The position numbers and the translations under genes were made by a program. 64,000 nt of DNA from Linnemannia schmuckeri (lineage: Eukaryota > Mortierellomycota > Mortierellomycetes > Mortierellales > Mortierellaceae), in NCBI GenBank assembly GCA_029449235.1, contig JANATG010000005.1:2356001-2420000 (forward strand), written 5' to 3'. Shown one piece after another: positions 1 to 11,600 of this stretch. Each line of letters opens with the position of its first letter. Positions within the stretch are counted from its first letter, which is position 1. Under the pieces are notes generated by a model. That model was given only the letters and a program-made list of their open reading frames with translations, did not search any database and was not told where the DNA came from.

Positions 1-1814
1 GGAAGTCGGAGAGCGGAACTTCAGACCATCTCCCATCAAGTCGAATATAAAAGATGTTGGTTGGTTTCACAGCATCCCGGAAGTCGCGAAGATCCTGCAT
101 CGAGAAATTCCAGCACAGAGCAATGTCGAGTTCCTGCACAGAATGCGATGATTTGAGAATCGAGAAGAACCTCCTTGCGGCGGTCGGTGTCAATAGCTTA
201 ACAGAAATGTTTCCTATGCTCTCGTTGTACTTCCCGTCGATCTCGTGCACTGCATCCCTGAGATCTTGCGTTGCCTTGGCTCGATACTTCTCGCGGTAGT
301 GATCAAGGCACACCCACTTGACATGACCCTCGGATGTGACGGTCCTGTACAGGTTTCCAAAAACTCGCCCTTCATCCTTCGTCCTGAGGAACGAATCCAG
401 CTGTCGGAGATCCGCGCCTTCCAATGCTTCTGGATCAGTTAGAGTTGCGGGGTTGGTAGAAGAGTCTTGGTCAGATGATGGCATTTGGCTCTGGATCCCC
501 GTAAGGCCCTCGATGTATGCGATAGAACTGTCAATGCTGGAGCCGATATCCTTGAGAACGTGGTCAATGCCCCCAGCAACATCCTCCAGGCTGTCAACAA
601 TCTTGAGCTGGCCCAATGGTGGAACAATGACACCGGCAATGGCAACGCCGTACTTGAGCATCTGCAGGAGTGTGAGGATGTAGGAACCGTACTTGTCGAA
701 GAACTCGGTAGGGCGGTCGATATCATATCCTTCATGGCGGGCGATGTGGATCTCATGTTTGAGGTTAGGGTTGGTGGGCACCCCATCAGCAGGCTTAGTG
801 TGGTCACCGCACTCGCAAAGGAAATACAACTTGAACTGCTTGGTGAACACATTTTTGATGCCTCGTGTGAACATCTCCGTCCTGGTAGTGTCCTCCTTGG
901 GTAAGACGATGAACAGCCTCGGGATGGGATACTCGTGCAGTTCGTAGCTCTGGGTCATGATGGCGGCGACCTTGCTCTGGATGAGAGTCAGACGGTCGAG
1001 AACCTCCTGCTGCATCCTAATCGAACGTTCCTGAAGCTTAACTGATTGCTTGTGCATCTCCTCCATCCGTTTCGTCTGGGCTTCTGCTGCCAACTGTAGA
1101 TTCAGAATCGTTTGCTTCAACTCCTTCACTTCGTCATTCTTTGCCACCTCGGAATGAAGTGTGAGAATGTCTCTCCGGATATCTTCCATTGTCTTCATCC
1201 CCTGCTGAAAGAAGACACTCTGGACAACCTGTCCCACCTGGAAGGAGCGTTCATAACGAACAAGCTGAGCCGATGACTCCTGAAGCATGGAGTGGGTGCG
1301 TTGCAATAGGTAATGCGACGCCCGGGGAGAAGATGTGACAGGTGTGTCTGAGGGGGTAGCAGTGGCGGTTGCAGTTTGGTGAAGGGTTAAAGTCTCAAGA
1401 GTGACTGCAGGGTCGCCGACCTTTAGAGAACCTGAAACCTCAGGAGCAGAAAGAGCCAGCATGGTCCGACTGCCAAGGATGACTTCAAGCACGGCACCAG
1501 GGTAAAGTCTGATGCAACGGGGTCACACCTAAAGACAAATAGATACACTGTTATGGTTACACTTCACATAGGAAAAAACTAATACACAGGGAAAAGAGGT
1601 GGAGTACATATGTTTTCGCTCACCATTGATTCTGCTTGTTGCGAGCAAAGCTGACGGTAGTAGTGCCGTTCTTGATACGATGGACAGTCGGGAACTCGCG
1701 GGTGATATCGCCTCAGTACACAACGTCCTGTTCGGCGTTACTGTCATAAAATGCTTCCAATTCAACCTCTTCTCCGTCTGGGCCGAGGCGAAAGGTTTGA
1801 GTAGTTCCTGGCAT
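1..1814 (-). pseudogene. LRR-family member A (PRLFIVLP/FLCECG core), N-terminus broken, 3' end beyond window
   Basis: This is a paralogue of the intact gene at 8686-12403. Exon 1 (1624-1814) starts at an ATG and is 191 nt, exactly as long as exon 1 of the intact gene. It encodes the FRLGPDGEEVEL start of the shared N-terminal module. Codon 34, Trp in the paralogue, is TGA here (1713-1715). An intron (GTGAGC..TTTAG) runs from 1529 to 1623. Exon 2 (1528 to beyond base 1) begins one base out of frame relative to the paralogue. After that I find one open frame to the window edge. It holds a coiled-coil stretch, YELHEYPIPRLFIVLP (about 955-905), FKLYFLCECGDHTK, the PTEFFDKYG block, LEGADLRQLDSFL and VKWVCLDHYREKYRAKA, so the core looks little decayed. 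Either the break is recent or translation starts at a downstream ATG near 1461. The LRR end lies outside the window. The function of the family is unknown to me. Confidence 0.75.
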
Positions 1815-2639
1815 TGTCGCAATTAGGAGAATGAGATTGAGGGTGGAGGAATGTGTGTTGTGGGTATTGGCGGTGCTGTTGTCGAACAGACGATTAGAGA
1901 ACGAGAGGAGTAAAGAGGCTGTGAATGTGGAAGAATGATGGGTGAGAGGGAGTGGTGAAGAAACAAGTGTGTGACAATAAAAGTCCAAAACATGGATTCA
2001 TGCATGCCCTTCTTTTTGCGCCATTTTTGCAAGGAAAAGCCACCCATCTTACATAATTTTGTACATGGCACAAGGCACAATTCCTCGGAGAGAAAAAGAC
2101 AACAATGCTTGTTCCTGGCTTAGGAAAGCAACAGCTTTATCGACCATGTCGTTCACGGCACTCTAATGATGACTAGAGTGTCTGAGCCCATAATCACTTC
2201 ACTAAACAGAGCCAATCAATTAACGTGCCTGGACGCCACCAATTCTATATCCCAAGAAAATTTATTATCCCAACTCGCGGAATTGTCGTTGCCATCCTTT
2301 CATCACTCTTGCTTCATGTTGAGCACATACCATGACTACAATGGGTGACAACTCAATAGTACTTTCCGTTCTTTGGTGCAACAACTGTAAGCAGCATGCA
2401 AAATTTATTTTGCTGACCTTTACAGCAAGGATAAAGAAAACAGAAAAACAAGAACGGGGAAAAATCTAGAAAAAAATGTAAAGGGCATTGCATGATGAAG
2501 GGACACAATAAAACGATGAAATATCAACCATGGATACTGCTGGCCCTAACATCCTATTCAAGGCTCGGATCCTGTTGCGAATTTGGGGTTGTCGCTATAA
2601 TCATGGTTCCTCGATCGCGTCATGATCTTGAATGTTGCT
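1815..2639. other. Intergenic, no gene seen
   Basis: Bases 1815-1990 read as a pyrimidine-rich leader on the minus strand and are probably the promoter/5' UTR of member A. The remainder is AT-rich with short A-runs. I see no supported gene or RNA. The last remnants of member B fade out near 2640. Confidence 0.4.
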
Positions 2640-4705
2640 GGTCGTTATGGTCGACTTGGTAAAGAGCCAGAATCGTGGTGTTTGGTGAGGGTAGTTAACA
2701 AAGAGCGTCTGAAGCGCCGCCAATCATCCGCATGGGTAATCGCTTGAACATCCGATTCTGACGCTCTTCAATCCCGCGTAGTCCTTGAGGCATCTATGGA
2801 ATCGATCGGAAAGAGTATACAGTTCGTGGGATCCTTGGATATAGATGGACATGATCATAGGAAGGTCGATATACTGCGACTCTTCGATGCCCTGAACTCG
2901 CAACTCGATCGACAGTATCCTGCCGGCGTTAACTCCAAAGTAACGGTAATCTTAGAGTGTACCGTATACAAAACGAGTTTGAGGTCTTGCAGTCGTTTGG
3001 TATCCTTCAACGCGCTGACGAGGGGATTCAGTACCAGGTCAATGTCATTGGTCCGGCAAGTTAGATCTGTCAGCGACGACCTGGCTCGGATAAGCTTCTC
3101 CAGTTTGACAACTTTCTCGGCAGTGGTGATCATCTCACCAAGGTCAAAGCGTCGGAAATGGAGCATGGTCTTGAGGAGTTTCTTGGTCTAGGGTAAGAAG
3201 CTGGTTATGTTTTGAGGGTCACCGACAGCATCTTTGGACTGGCCATGATCTGGACAATGTTTGCGGAATGATGAATGAATATGAGAGCATCCAACATTGG
3301 ACTCGTTCTAGTGCAGAGATCCAATACCAGACATGAGACGCTCGACCGTTCCACTGCTTACTTGACACCCCACAAGCCAATAGAGGGCGTGTTCCAGTCC
3401 AATGTCAGCTCTGGCTCCTGAATAGCTCTGGTCGACGACAGTGTGACGTAAAACTGTCTTGCCTGCATGACAGACTCTAAACGTACCGCCACGCATCCTC
3501 TGTGCTGATCATACGTTCCTCCGACCATCTCGACAGTCTCCTCGACCCTGTGAACTGCCGCGGAGTCATGTATCTCGCGATTGTGGTTGAAGCAGACCCA
3601 CTTGACATGTTCCCGCTGAGTTATGTTTCGGTAGAGGTTGCCAAGGACCTTGTCTTGGTCGTTGCTGCGCAAGGTGACAAGTCGTCGGAGGTCTGCTCCC
3701 TCGAGTACAGCAAGATTCTCGAACATCGTGTTGTCCTCCTGTCCATTGGATACAGTTGCCGCAAGACCCTCGACTACAGTTGTCGCAAGATCATTGGTTA
3801 TAGTTGTCACAAGATCGTCGGTCACAGTTGTCGCAAGACCGTCGGCTACGGCGGTGCCGTCTAACTTCATCTCCAGCAAGCTGATTGCCATGTCGACCGC
3901 CCCCATGATGCTTTCCGAGATCAATTTCACTCCATCTATGATGTTCTTAAAACCACCGTCAGCCAGGGCAGCGGCTGGAGCTGTCATGGCTGCTCCCGTC
4001 AGACAACGCTTGAGAATCCGAAGCATAACAAGGACGTAGGGACCATATAGGTCAATGAACTCGGTGAAGCGAGAGAGCCCATACCTTTCATGCTTGGCCA
4101 AGTGGACGCTGTTCTTGACAGGGATTGGCATTGTGGAAGTTGCGCTGGTGATGCCATGTTGGTCTGAGGACGCGCCGTGACCAGTACCTGTTCCGCAGTC
4201 ATTGTTGTACTCACAGAGGAAGTACAGACGGAACCACTCCATCACAACGTTGCTGGGGTCCCAGTTCTTGGGGAGTCGGTAAGGATGCCAAACAGGTGGA
4301 GGATAGGGTAATCGTGCAGTTCGTACGTCTGGCTGAGTACGGCATCAACTCGTTGCTGATTCACGATCAGCCAATCAATCGCCTTCTGCTGCACCTTCAG
4401 CAGCAGCTTTTCCCTGATCTTGAACTCAATTCGTTCCTGCAGCAACTTGTTCTGCTGGGTGACCGTATGTAAGAGTCGCTTCAGAAGTTGTTAGTGGAGG
4501 GATTGAGTTGTTGCTGGAGAGTTTTGATATCTGTTGACATTGCTGAGAGTTTTGCTGTAGGTCGAGCGAACGTTGTTGTTTGGAGGGTAGCAGTGTGGGT
4601 TGAAGCCGAGGAGGAAGAGAGGGGTTGCGAGGCGACAGGAACAAGAGCGCTCGTAGCGACAGGAGGCAAGGGGTGTATTGAGAGATCCGACACAGAGAGG
4701 TCCAT
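2640..4705 (-). pseudogene. LRR-family member B, multiply frameshifted
   Basis: Fragments of the same family follow in order on the minus strand but in different frames. First is a Ser/Thr/Gln-rich N-terminus beginning MDLSVSDLS (4705 down to a stop near 4481). Then comes a coiled-coil and YELHDYPILHLFGIL (4445-4275), where the intact copy has YELHEYPIPRLFIVLP. A frame change near 4270 leads into LPKNWDPSNVV and FRLYFLCEYNNDCG (4245-4190). HLAKHERYGLSRFTEF, VLEGADLRRLVTLRS and VKWVCFNHNREIH follow, with a stop at 3358. LRR remnants with LVLNPLVSALKD match FDPVIDALKN of the intact gene at 3166-2855, and a further LRR piece reaches about 2650 with TGA (2724-2726) where the intact gene has Trp. 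The second Cys of FLCECG is Tyr. At least two frameshifts plus stops make it a pseudogene, unless unrecognised introns repair it. Confidence 0.7.
3751..3849 (-). repeat. Four 24-bp tandem repeats inside member B
   Basis: The unit is close to tacagttgtcgcaagaccgt plus cggc, with starts at 3751, 3775, 3799 and 3823. It encodes four variants of an 8-residue unit (DGLATTVT, DDLVTTIT, NDLATTVV, EGLAATVS) just before the LEGADLRRL block. The multiple of three keeps the frame open. The intact paralogue at 8686 has a non-repetitive linker here. Confidence 0.85.
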
Positions 4706-4789
4706 GCTTTCGACTGAGAACGACTGAGATGAGTGACTTTGGTTCCCATTGACGGGAGGATTTGATGGTGTGTTAACGACGTTGCGGTA

Positions 4790-7689
4790 TCATCTCAAGC
4801 TGATAGGACCCTGCATCGGCTGCAATCTACAACATAAAAAAAAAACAACAAAGAAAACGAGTTGAACTGTATGTATTAACTCCAAAGCCTATCATTAAAA
4901 TGTATCGCCAAACTCAGCCCAACGAAAACTCCACACGCAAACGAGAATACTTACATCTCCGATGACTTGGTTGTTATTCTTCTAAAGGGTACAAGGCGGC
5001 CCTCCTTCCCAAGATCCTCGAGTTCCGTTGGATGCTCATCGCTTATGGCGGGCGCTGTAATATCGATTGTTGACTTTAAATCGCCTTGGGCACGGGATGG
5101 CGGCCGGCCCTCTGTAGGTTGGTATCCTTGCTGATCCTCGACTGTGAAGAAATGTAGAGACGCTGAGATATCGCCGATGCGTCCTGAGAAGCGGCGCCTG
5201 TGCTGAGATGGCTGGCTTGACTAGCCTTTAGCCGATCCAAGCTGGTGTCGTCATGTGCAGGGACAATTCTGCGGAGATCGTCGACCCGGTCCAACGCAGT
5301 CAAGAATGTGCCCTCAAGGAGAAATTCCTGAACCTGGTCAATCCACTGCTTCATATCGGAGCCGTCGTCGAAAAGAATGACTTGACAGAAGTTCAGGCTC
5401 TTCAATGTGTCCACGAATTGCCTGGATACGAATTGGTGCGGAGGAGAACCGACCAGGACAAGTTGTTGTAATGTTGCGTCGGAGGACAGCATTAAGCTGG
5501 GAAGCTCCACAGCGCTGACCAAATGCACATTTCTGAGTTTCACGGTGACGCTACTCAACATAAAACGCTCGCGGTCGATGGAATTATACATTATCCACAC
5601 GTCGCACATTGCCATCTTGTCGTTGATATTCGTGTCCGAACGAACGGGCCGTATTCGTTGAGAAATTCATGGAGACCGGGTCCAATTTTGCGAGTAGTGA
5701 CATTCGCTACAATCACTCTGGTATCTCGACTGTTGGGGAACTTGAAGGTTGCAATGAGATGGTTCTCCGAATTGTCGATAAGAGTGTATGTGGAAGATCG
5801 AGACTCTGTCGCTTACTCGGGATTCATTTCGGAATAAATGGATTCCATCTTTGTCTCAGCCTTTTGGAAATCGTGTGCGTCACAACAGATGGTCAGCGAA
5901 GAGAAATTGAGATTTTTGCGAAGAATTGTCGTGATGTCGTCGGGCCGATGCCAAAACAAAAGTTGTGCAATTCTTGTCTGCAATCTGTTAAAAAGGGTAA
6001 TAATGGACTGCAGGTTGCCGGCAAAAAAAAACCACTGCTAGGGACTTCTGAGGCGCGGTGCGGAGACATCCCGAGGTCCAAGAGTTGCATGTTGCCATTG
6101 TAAAGACCAGCGAAGCATCTTGAAGGAGATTCCTTGATCGTGACAACCAGAACATGTTATGAGCACGGTGTTCGTCAGATTTCGAAGAGAAGACCAAGAG
6201 CATTTAAGGCCACATGAAAGTTTATGCACAGATGCGTCAGACCTTCGATCAAAGCGAAAGAGAGTTGCTCGAATTTTTCCAGCTGGGATCCTAAAGACTC
6301 TTTGGACAAAGGCTGAAGTGGAGGAGAAGGAGAAGCGCTGTCGGATGGAGCGAAGGTGGTTGTGGCGATTGTCAAACTGCTGAATCCAAGTTGGCTTGCG
6401 AGGATGTGTATCGTTTGTAAGTCCTCAGTGGTAGAATCCCGCGTAACACACCCAACCTCGGCTATATCGAGAAGACAAGTCTTTGTAGATCTTTGCTATC
6501 CTGCGGACGAAAGAAAACGCTGCCCTTTAGACTGGCGTATTCTCTGTGATTACCGATATGGTTCGTGATGTACCGAGCGCTGTATGACGGATAGAAGACA
6601 CGGTAGCAGCCTGGACACATCAAATGCTTACGTCCTCGCGAATTGCAGGCACGACTTAGGCCTTGGTGGGCTATGCCGCCTTGCAGTGTTCCAGGGGTGT
6701 TTCTCCAGGTAGGATGGTAGGACGGCAATATCGTGTCTGGAGAGAGCAGATTGGTTCTTGGTGCGAATGCTGTCATGGGTCTGTTCCTCGCTATCCTGTG
6801 GCTGCAACCCCTGCAGATACACGATCGTTGTATCCACCAAAGCTTCGACATCATCAGCACTCTAGAGATCCAGATCCGACTGCAGGAGTGTGGTGATCCG
6901 AGCGTACTCTGCTTGGCCATCTCCTTTAAGGGCATTTAAATCCAGGAGATTATCCTTCAACGTCTGTAGGCCCCAAAGCAAAGCAGCAGGGAACCTTTTC
7001 ATGAACTCGATAGGTCTCTTAACAGCAATGCCAGGAACCCTAGCAAAGTGAGGGGTTGATTCGTGCTCGGTACGGTGGTTGATACAGAGTAGGAACATTG
7101 TGAGCTGCGCTGTAGAAGGATCAAATTTGTCACTTGACAACAAGTGTCCCTTCAGCAAGGCAAAGAACAAGATTGGAGTGGTACGTCCTTGTTCATCTGG
7201 ATAAGGGTCCACCTGTTCGTAATGGAATACATCGTACTGTAGTTCGAGTTATAGGGGTCGGAGTCGTAGAAAGAAAAGTCGGAGAGGTCTGCTTGCCCTG
7301 ATGGAATCGGGAAGGACTTCATGCCGTCACCAACAAAGACCTCGATGGGAGTTATGTCCGGCGCTCGAGGAATGAGGCCCTGACTGGCGACGTACAGCAC
7401 TCCCTCAGGGTATGCAGGGAATGCTTTCACTGTCTCAATGGTATCGCTATGTTAGCCCGGTAATGTTCAATACGAAGGGAGAGCGTGGGCGTCGAATATT
7501 TTTTTAAGTTACTGTGAGCATAAAGTGTTGCAATACAAAGAAGAGGTAGAATAATAAAAAGAAAAGAAATATCTTACAAGGACCGAACCTTAACAGGATG
7601 GCGAGACAAGATCTCCCAGTCATCCTGGGTGTAGCGCTTGACATCCTGAAAATCGTCCAAGTGTTCGACGACCGCATTAGTAGGAAAGA
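4790..7689 (-). pseudogene. Degenerate LRR-type gene (member C), divergent N-terminal half
   Basis: A first recognisable exon follows a branch-like ctaac and a GATATAG acceptor, starting at 7689. It encodes VFPTNAVVEHLDDFQDVKRY and ends at a GTAAGA donor near 7577. The next exon (from about 7452, TT|C junction in phase) reads AFPAYPEGVLYVASQGLI and AQ-rich DPY.. to about 7245, where the frame slips by one. The new frame gives PYPDEQGRTTPILFFALLKG down to a TAG at 6862-6864. Beyond it LVDTTIVYLQGLQPQDSEEQ continues, then a Cys-containing piece (KHLMCPGCYRVF, about 6600). Leucine-rich fragments follow in mixed frames at 6375-5080. The largest is a 179-residue piece at 5076-5615 with VTVKLRNVHLV and LQQLVLVG, which reads like LRR strands. 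A last piece ends in RLVPFRRITTKSSE, then a GTAAGT donor, and may splice to a short exon with stop at 4790. Exon 1 was not found. Membership of the family rests on position and the LRR tail, so it is weaker than for members A and B. Confidence 0.5.
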
Positions 7690-8685
7690 CTATATCGCTA
7701 TCATTTTTGTTAGTAACGGAGCATAACGAGCTTCAGTGGAGAGGTCGATAGCCTGTAGTCTTTGGATTGACGGTGCGTGGCAGATGCGTAAATTGTGGTA
7801 GGTGAAGCGAATAATCTTAGGCGACGGACATAAAAGCAAAAGCTGGGGAAGTATGAGTGAGAAGGAGAGAGCGAGGTTGAGGTGTAGTACGAAGGAGACA
7901 ATAAACTGTCAACAAAAAAAGGAAGGGAGGAGGAAGTGGAGGAGAGGCGTGAAGGAGAGGCGTGAAGGAGGGATAGGAGGAGAATAACGGGGAAGGGGAA
8001 AGGCGGGTTGAGAGGCGAGTTGATAGTGGGGAGGGTGAGGATGCCAAGAGGGAGAGAGAAGGAGGAGAAGGCCGGTTATGGAAGAGGAGAATGCTGGTGG
8101 TCGTCTGGGGTAAAGAAAAAGGGGCGAAAAACAGAAGGTAAAGCCAGGGCGAGGGAAGAGAATATTAAGAGAAAAGTGGAGAAGAGAAGAAAAGAGAGAG
8201 AGAGAAGCGATAAAATGTGTTGGCGAAGGCATTAAAAAATGGGCGTTTCTGGTGCCAGTTGTTCACAAAAGGTGTCTTACTGGACATTGTTGCAGGCTCG
8301 TTGCGTTGATGGAGGGCGTGCTAGACCAATGTAGATTTAACAGCCAATCAGATGCATTTATTCTCAGCCAACCAGATTCAAGAATTTTTGTTTCGAGCTG
8401 TGTGTCTTCTTTTTTGATACCTTTCGACCAGCCCTCCCAGGAGAAGGGCCTGAGGCTAGCCTCATGCCAATTGCTCTGGGGGTGGAGTTGAGCCTATGAA
8501 CTTGGACAAGTGAAATGTGAAAATGATGAGAGCAGAGAGCAACGAGATGATGAAACCGTTCGCCTACTTATTTGTGTCTTTTCCCTCCTCTAACACTTCA
8601 CTCTTTTTCTTCTCTTCACTTCCAAACAAACTCACCCATCCTTCTCACAACTACATCTCTCCTTCTCTCCAGCCTCGCCTCAACA
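7690..8685. promoter_or_regulatory. Divergent promoter region between members C and D
   Basis: About 1 kb separates the start of member C (minus) from the ATG of member D (plus). Bases 7850-8230 are almost pure purine on the plus strand, i.e. CT-rich on the minus strand, which fits the pyrimidine-rich leaders before other genes here. The 8570-8685 stretch is CT-rich on the plus strand and ends in a caacaATG context. No TATA box stands out. The unplaced first exon of member C should lie here. Confidence 0.45.
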
Positions 8686-11600
8686 ATGTCCGGCCTCTCG
8701 CAACCCTTTCGTCAAGGTCCAGACGGCGAGGTGAACCACCTCGAAGTCTCTGAAGAACCCCAGACCAAACAGTATGTCATCTACTGGGACGATATCAGAA
8801 GAGTCTATCGCAAGGCTCTCCATATCAAGAACGGATCCATGATTGTGAATCTTGCCCGCAACCAGCACGGCCAGTGGTAAGAAAGAATCTACAATAATAG
8901 CCATCATAGCAACAAACAAGATCACAACAACAGTGGGTAGCATACAACGACAAGTCTTTCTCCTCTCTGTGTTCTTGATGCTGACAAGCCTTACTTTTTT
9001 TCTTATATGTTTCGGTGTCCTTTTCGTCGTCGTTAGCTACGAGCCTGACTGCATCAAGTACTACCCTGGAGTCACCCTCGAGGTCGTTGAGGGTGAAGAC
9101 TCTGACACCCAAACTTCCTCTATTCCTTTGGCAAAGGTCTTTGCCGCTCCAAGTGCGCCCACCTCTGACTATTACAACCCTCCTCTCACCTGTGCCCAAG
9201 CACATAACACTGCAAAATTATCTCTTTTTGAGAGCACTGAACCTTCTCTCACCCTTGGCTCACTCACCATACATGAGACTGCAACAGCCACGGCTGCCTC
9301 TTCTACGGTGTTAGTGTCGACCTCTATCAATAGAACGGCCTTCGTCTCTCCCACGCCTATTTCTCATCGATTATTGCAGCGTACCCAGTCGATGCTCCAA
9401 GAGTCGTCAACTCAGCTCGTCCGTTACGAGAGCTCCCTCCAGGCTGGGCAGATTGTTCAAGCCGACGCAATCATGCAAGGAATGCAGGCTATGCGCAAGG
9501 ACATCCAAGAAGAGTTTCGAGTTCTACACTCCGAGGTCGCCAAAAGCGAGGAATTGAAGGAGTTGAAGCAACTAATCCAGGAAATGAAGGCGACAGCCGA
9601 TGTCCAGACGAAACGGATTATCGAGCTCCAAGAACTTTCTGTCAAGTTGCAGCAGGAAGCCCTCGACCGTTTGGCTCTCATGCAGATAAAGATCGCCTCT
9701 ATTTTGACGCAAACCTATGAACTGCATGAGTACCCCATCCCGAGGTTGTTCATTGTTTTGCCCAAGGAGGACGCCACCAGGACTGAGACGGCGGGACGAG
9801 GCGTCAAGAACCTATTTGCCAAACAGTTCAAACTATACTTCCTTTGCGAGTGTGGCGACCATACCAAGTCCCACGACGGTCCGGCCACCAACCCCAGCCT
9901 CAAGCATGAGATCCACATCGCCCTCCATGAAGGGTACGACATTGACCGCCCCACGGAGTTCTTTGACAAGTATGGGCCTTATATCCTCACTCTGCTCCAG
10001 ATGCTCAAGTACGGAGTGACCATCGCTGGTGTCGTTGTTCCGCCGTTAGGAAAGCTCAGTGTTGTTGACAGTTTGAAGGATGTCGCTGATGGTATTAACC
10101 ACGTCCTTAAGGACATTGGTCCGCGAGTTGACAGCTCTATCGCCTACATTGAGAAATTAACAGGAATTCAGAGCCAACTCTCGACCGCTGACTCAACATC
10201 GTCTTTGACAGATCCCACAACCTTGGGTGGACCGGAGGCATTGGAGGGCGCAGATCTTCGACAACTGGATTCCTTTCTCAAGACAAAGGATAAAGGTCGG
10301 GTGCTTGGAAATCTCTACAGGATCGTCACCGGAGAGGGTCACGTCAAGTGGGTGTGCCTCGATCACTACCGCGAGAACTATCGAGCCAAGGCAACGCAGG
10401 ATCTGAGGGATGCCATTGAGGAGGTCTTGGGAATTTACAATGAGTCCACCGGGAGTGTACAAGCATGGCCGTGGTCCTCAAGAGTGGCAAGGAGGTTTTA
10501 CTCTGTTCTGAGTTCGTCGCGTTGTGTGCAAGAGCTCTCTTTGTATTTCCGATGGAAACCTTCCATGCAGGATCTCCGTGATCTTCGGGATGCCATCAAG
10601 TCGACTAATATTGGACACATTCGAATTACAAGCGAAGACAACACTCCACCGCGCTCTGATCTCCTCAATAACGGTCGTCGATTTGAGCCAATCTTGCAGA
10701 TGATTTCAAGTGGGAATATTCGGTCGCTCGAATTGGAAGGCTGGGGAGGCTTTCTGGAACGCATCAGCAACGTGCCAGTCACTCTTGGCGTTCGGAGGCT
10801 CAGGATACAGACAATCGAAGAATGGACGAAGAGACTCCCTCGCCTTATTAGCATCATACAAGCCAGCCCCCTCTTGACAGAACTAAGTCTTGAGATCGAT
10901 CATGATGTCCATTTGGTTTTTGATCCTGTTATTGATGCGCTGAAGAACCTCCAGCGCCCTCAAGGGCTCAAGTTGACAGTGATGAACGCGCGTTGTGAGG
11001 CATCCGTCGAGATCGAGGCGCACACTGGCAGGTCACTGTACGTTGATTTGCGAGTCAAGAAGACGAAAGAGGCAGATCCATTTAACCACTCATTGGTTCG
11101 GAATCTTGTGATCGAGGAGCACTGTGACCTCCCTTCCATCCTGATACAAGTCCAAAAGTGCATCGAGCACGGTGCTGCGGTGGAGAGCATTGAGATCGCC
11201 TGTGACGCTAATAATTTCGTCGAATGGCTCGAGTCATTCCGAAAGCTGCTCACCAAGTATTCTCGACATACACCTCGACTCGTTTTTCATGCCAGACCGT
11301 TATCACTTCTACAATTTCCTCCAGAAAAACAAGGAACATTGACGTCAAGTAACATCCAGGGACTTGATAGAACCGAGATCAATCTGGAAAGTATCAGTTA
11401 TATCGACATTTCATCGGGATACCTCAGTAGCATTCCTGACACATGCGTCGTTAAAGCCGCCATGTTTCATCTAGGCAGCGGCACAACGATTAGCGACATC
11501 AATACTCTTCAACAAATGCAAGCGAATCGGCGAGAGTCTTTGTCCATTTCGGCCTTGAACCTGCAGATAAACGACAGCCAGGATACCGAGCATATCTCAT

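Noticed and set aside
1713..1715. Reading TGA as Trp by nuclear recoding
   Set aside because: TGA ends the intact F-box gene (33907) and member E (59531), and most copies with internal TGA also have frameshifts, so decay is simpler.
5523..6103. Plus-strand open frames of 104 and 144 codons
   Set aside because: They are antisense to the LRR remnants of member C and share no features with known proteins.
8900..9036. A hydrophobic, membrane-like stretch (FFLICFGVLFVVV) upstream of the 8686 protein's second exon
   Set aside because: It lies inside intron 1. The exon 1 frame meets a stop if the intron is kept, so it is not coding.
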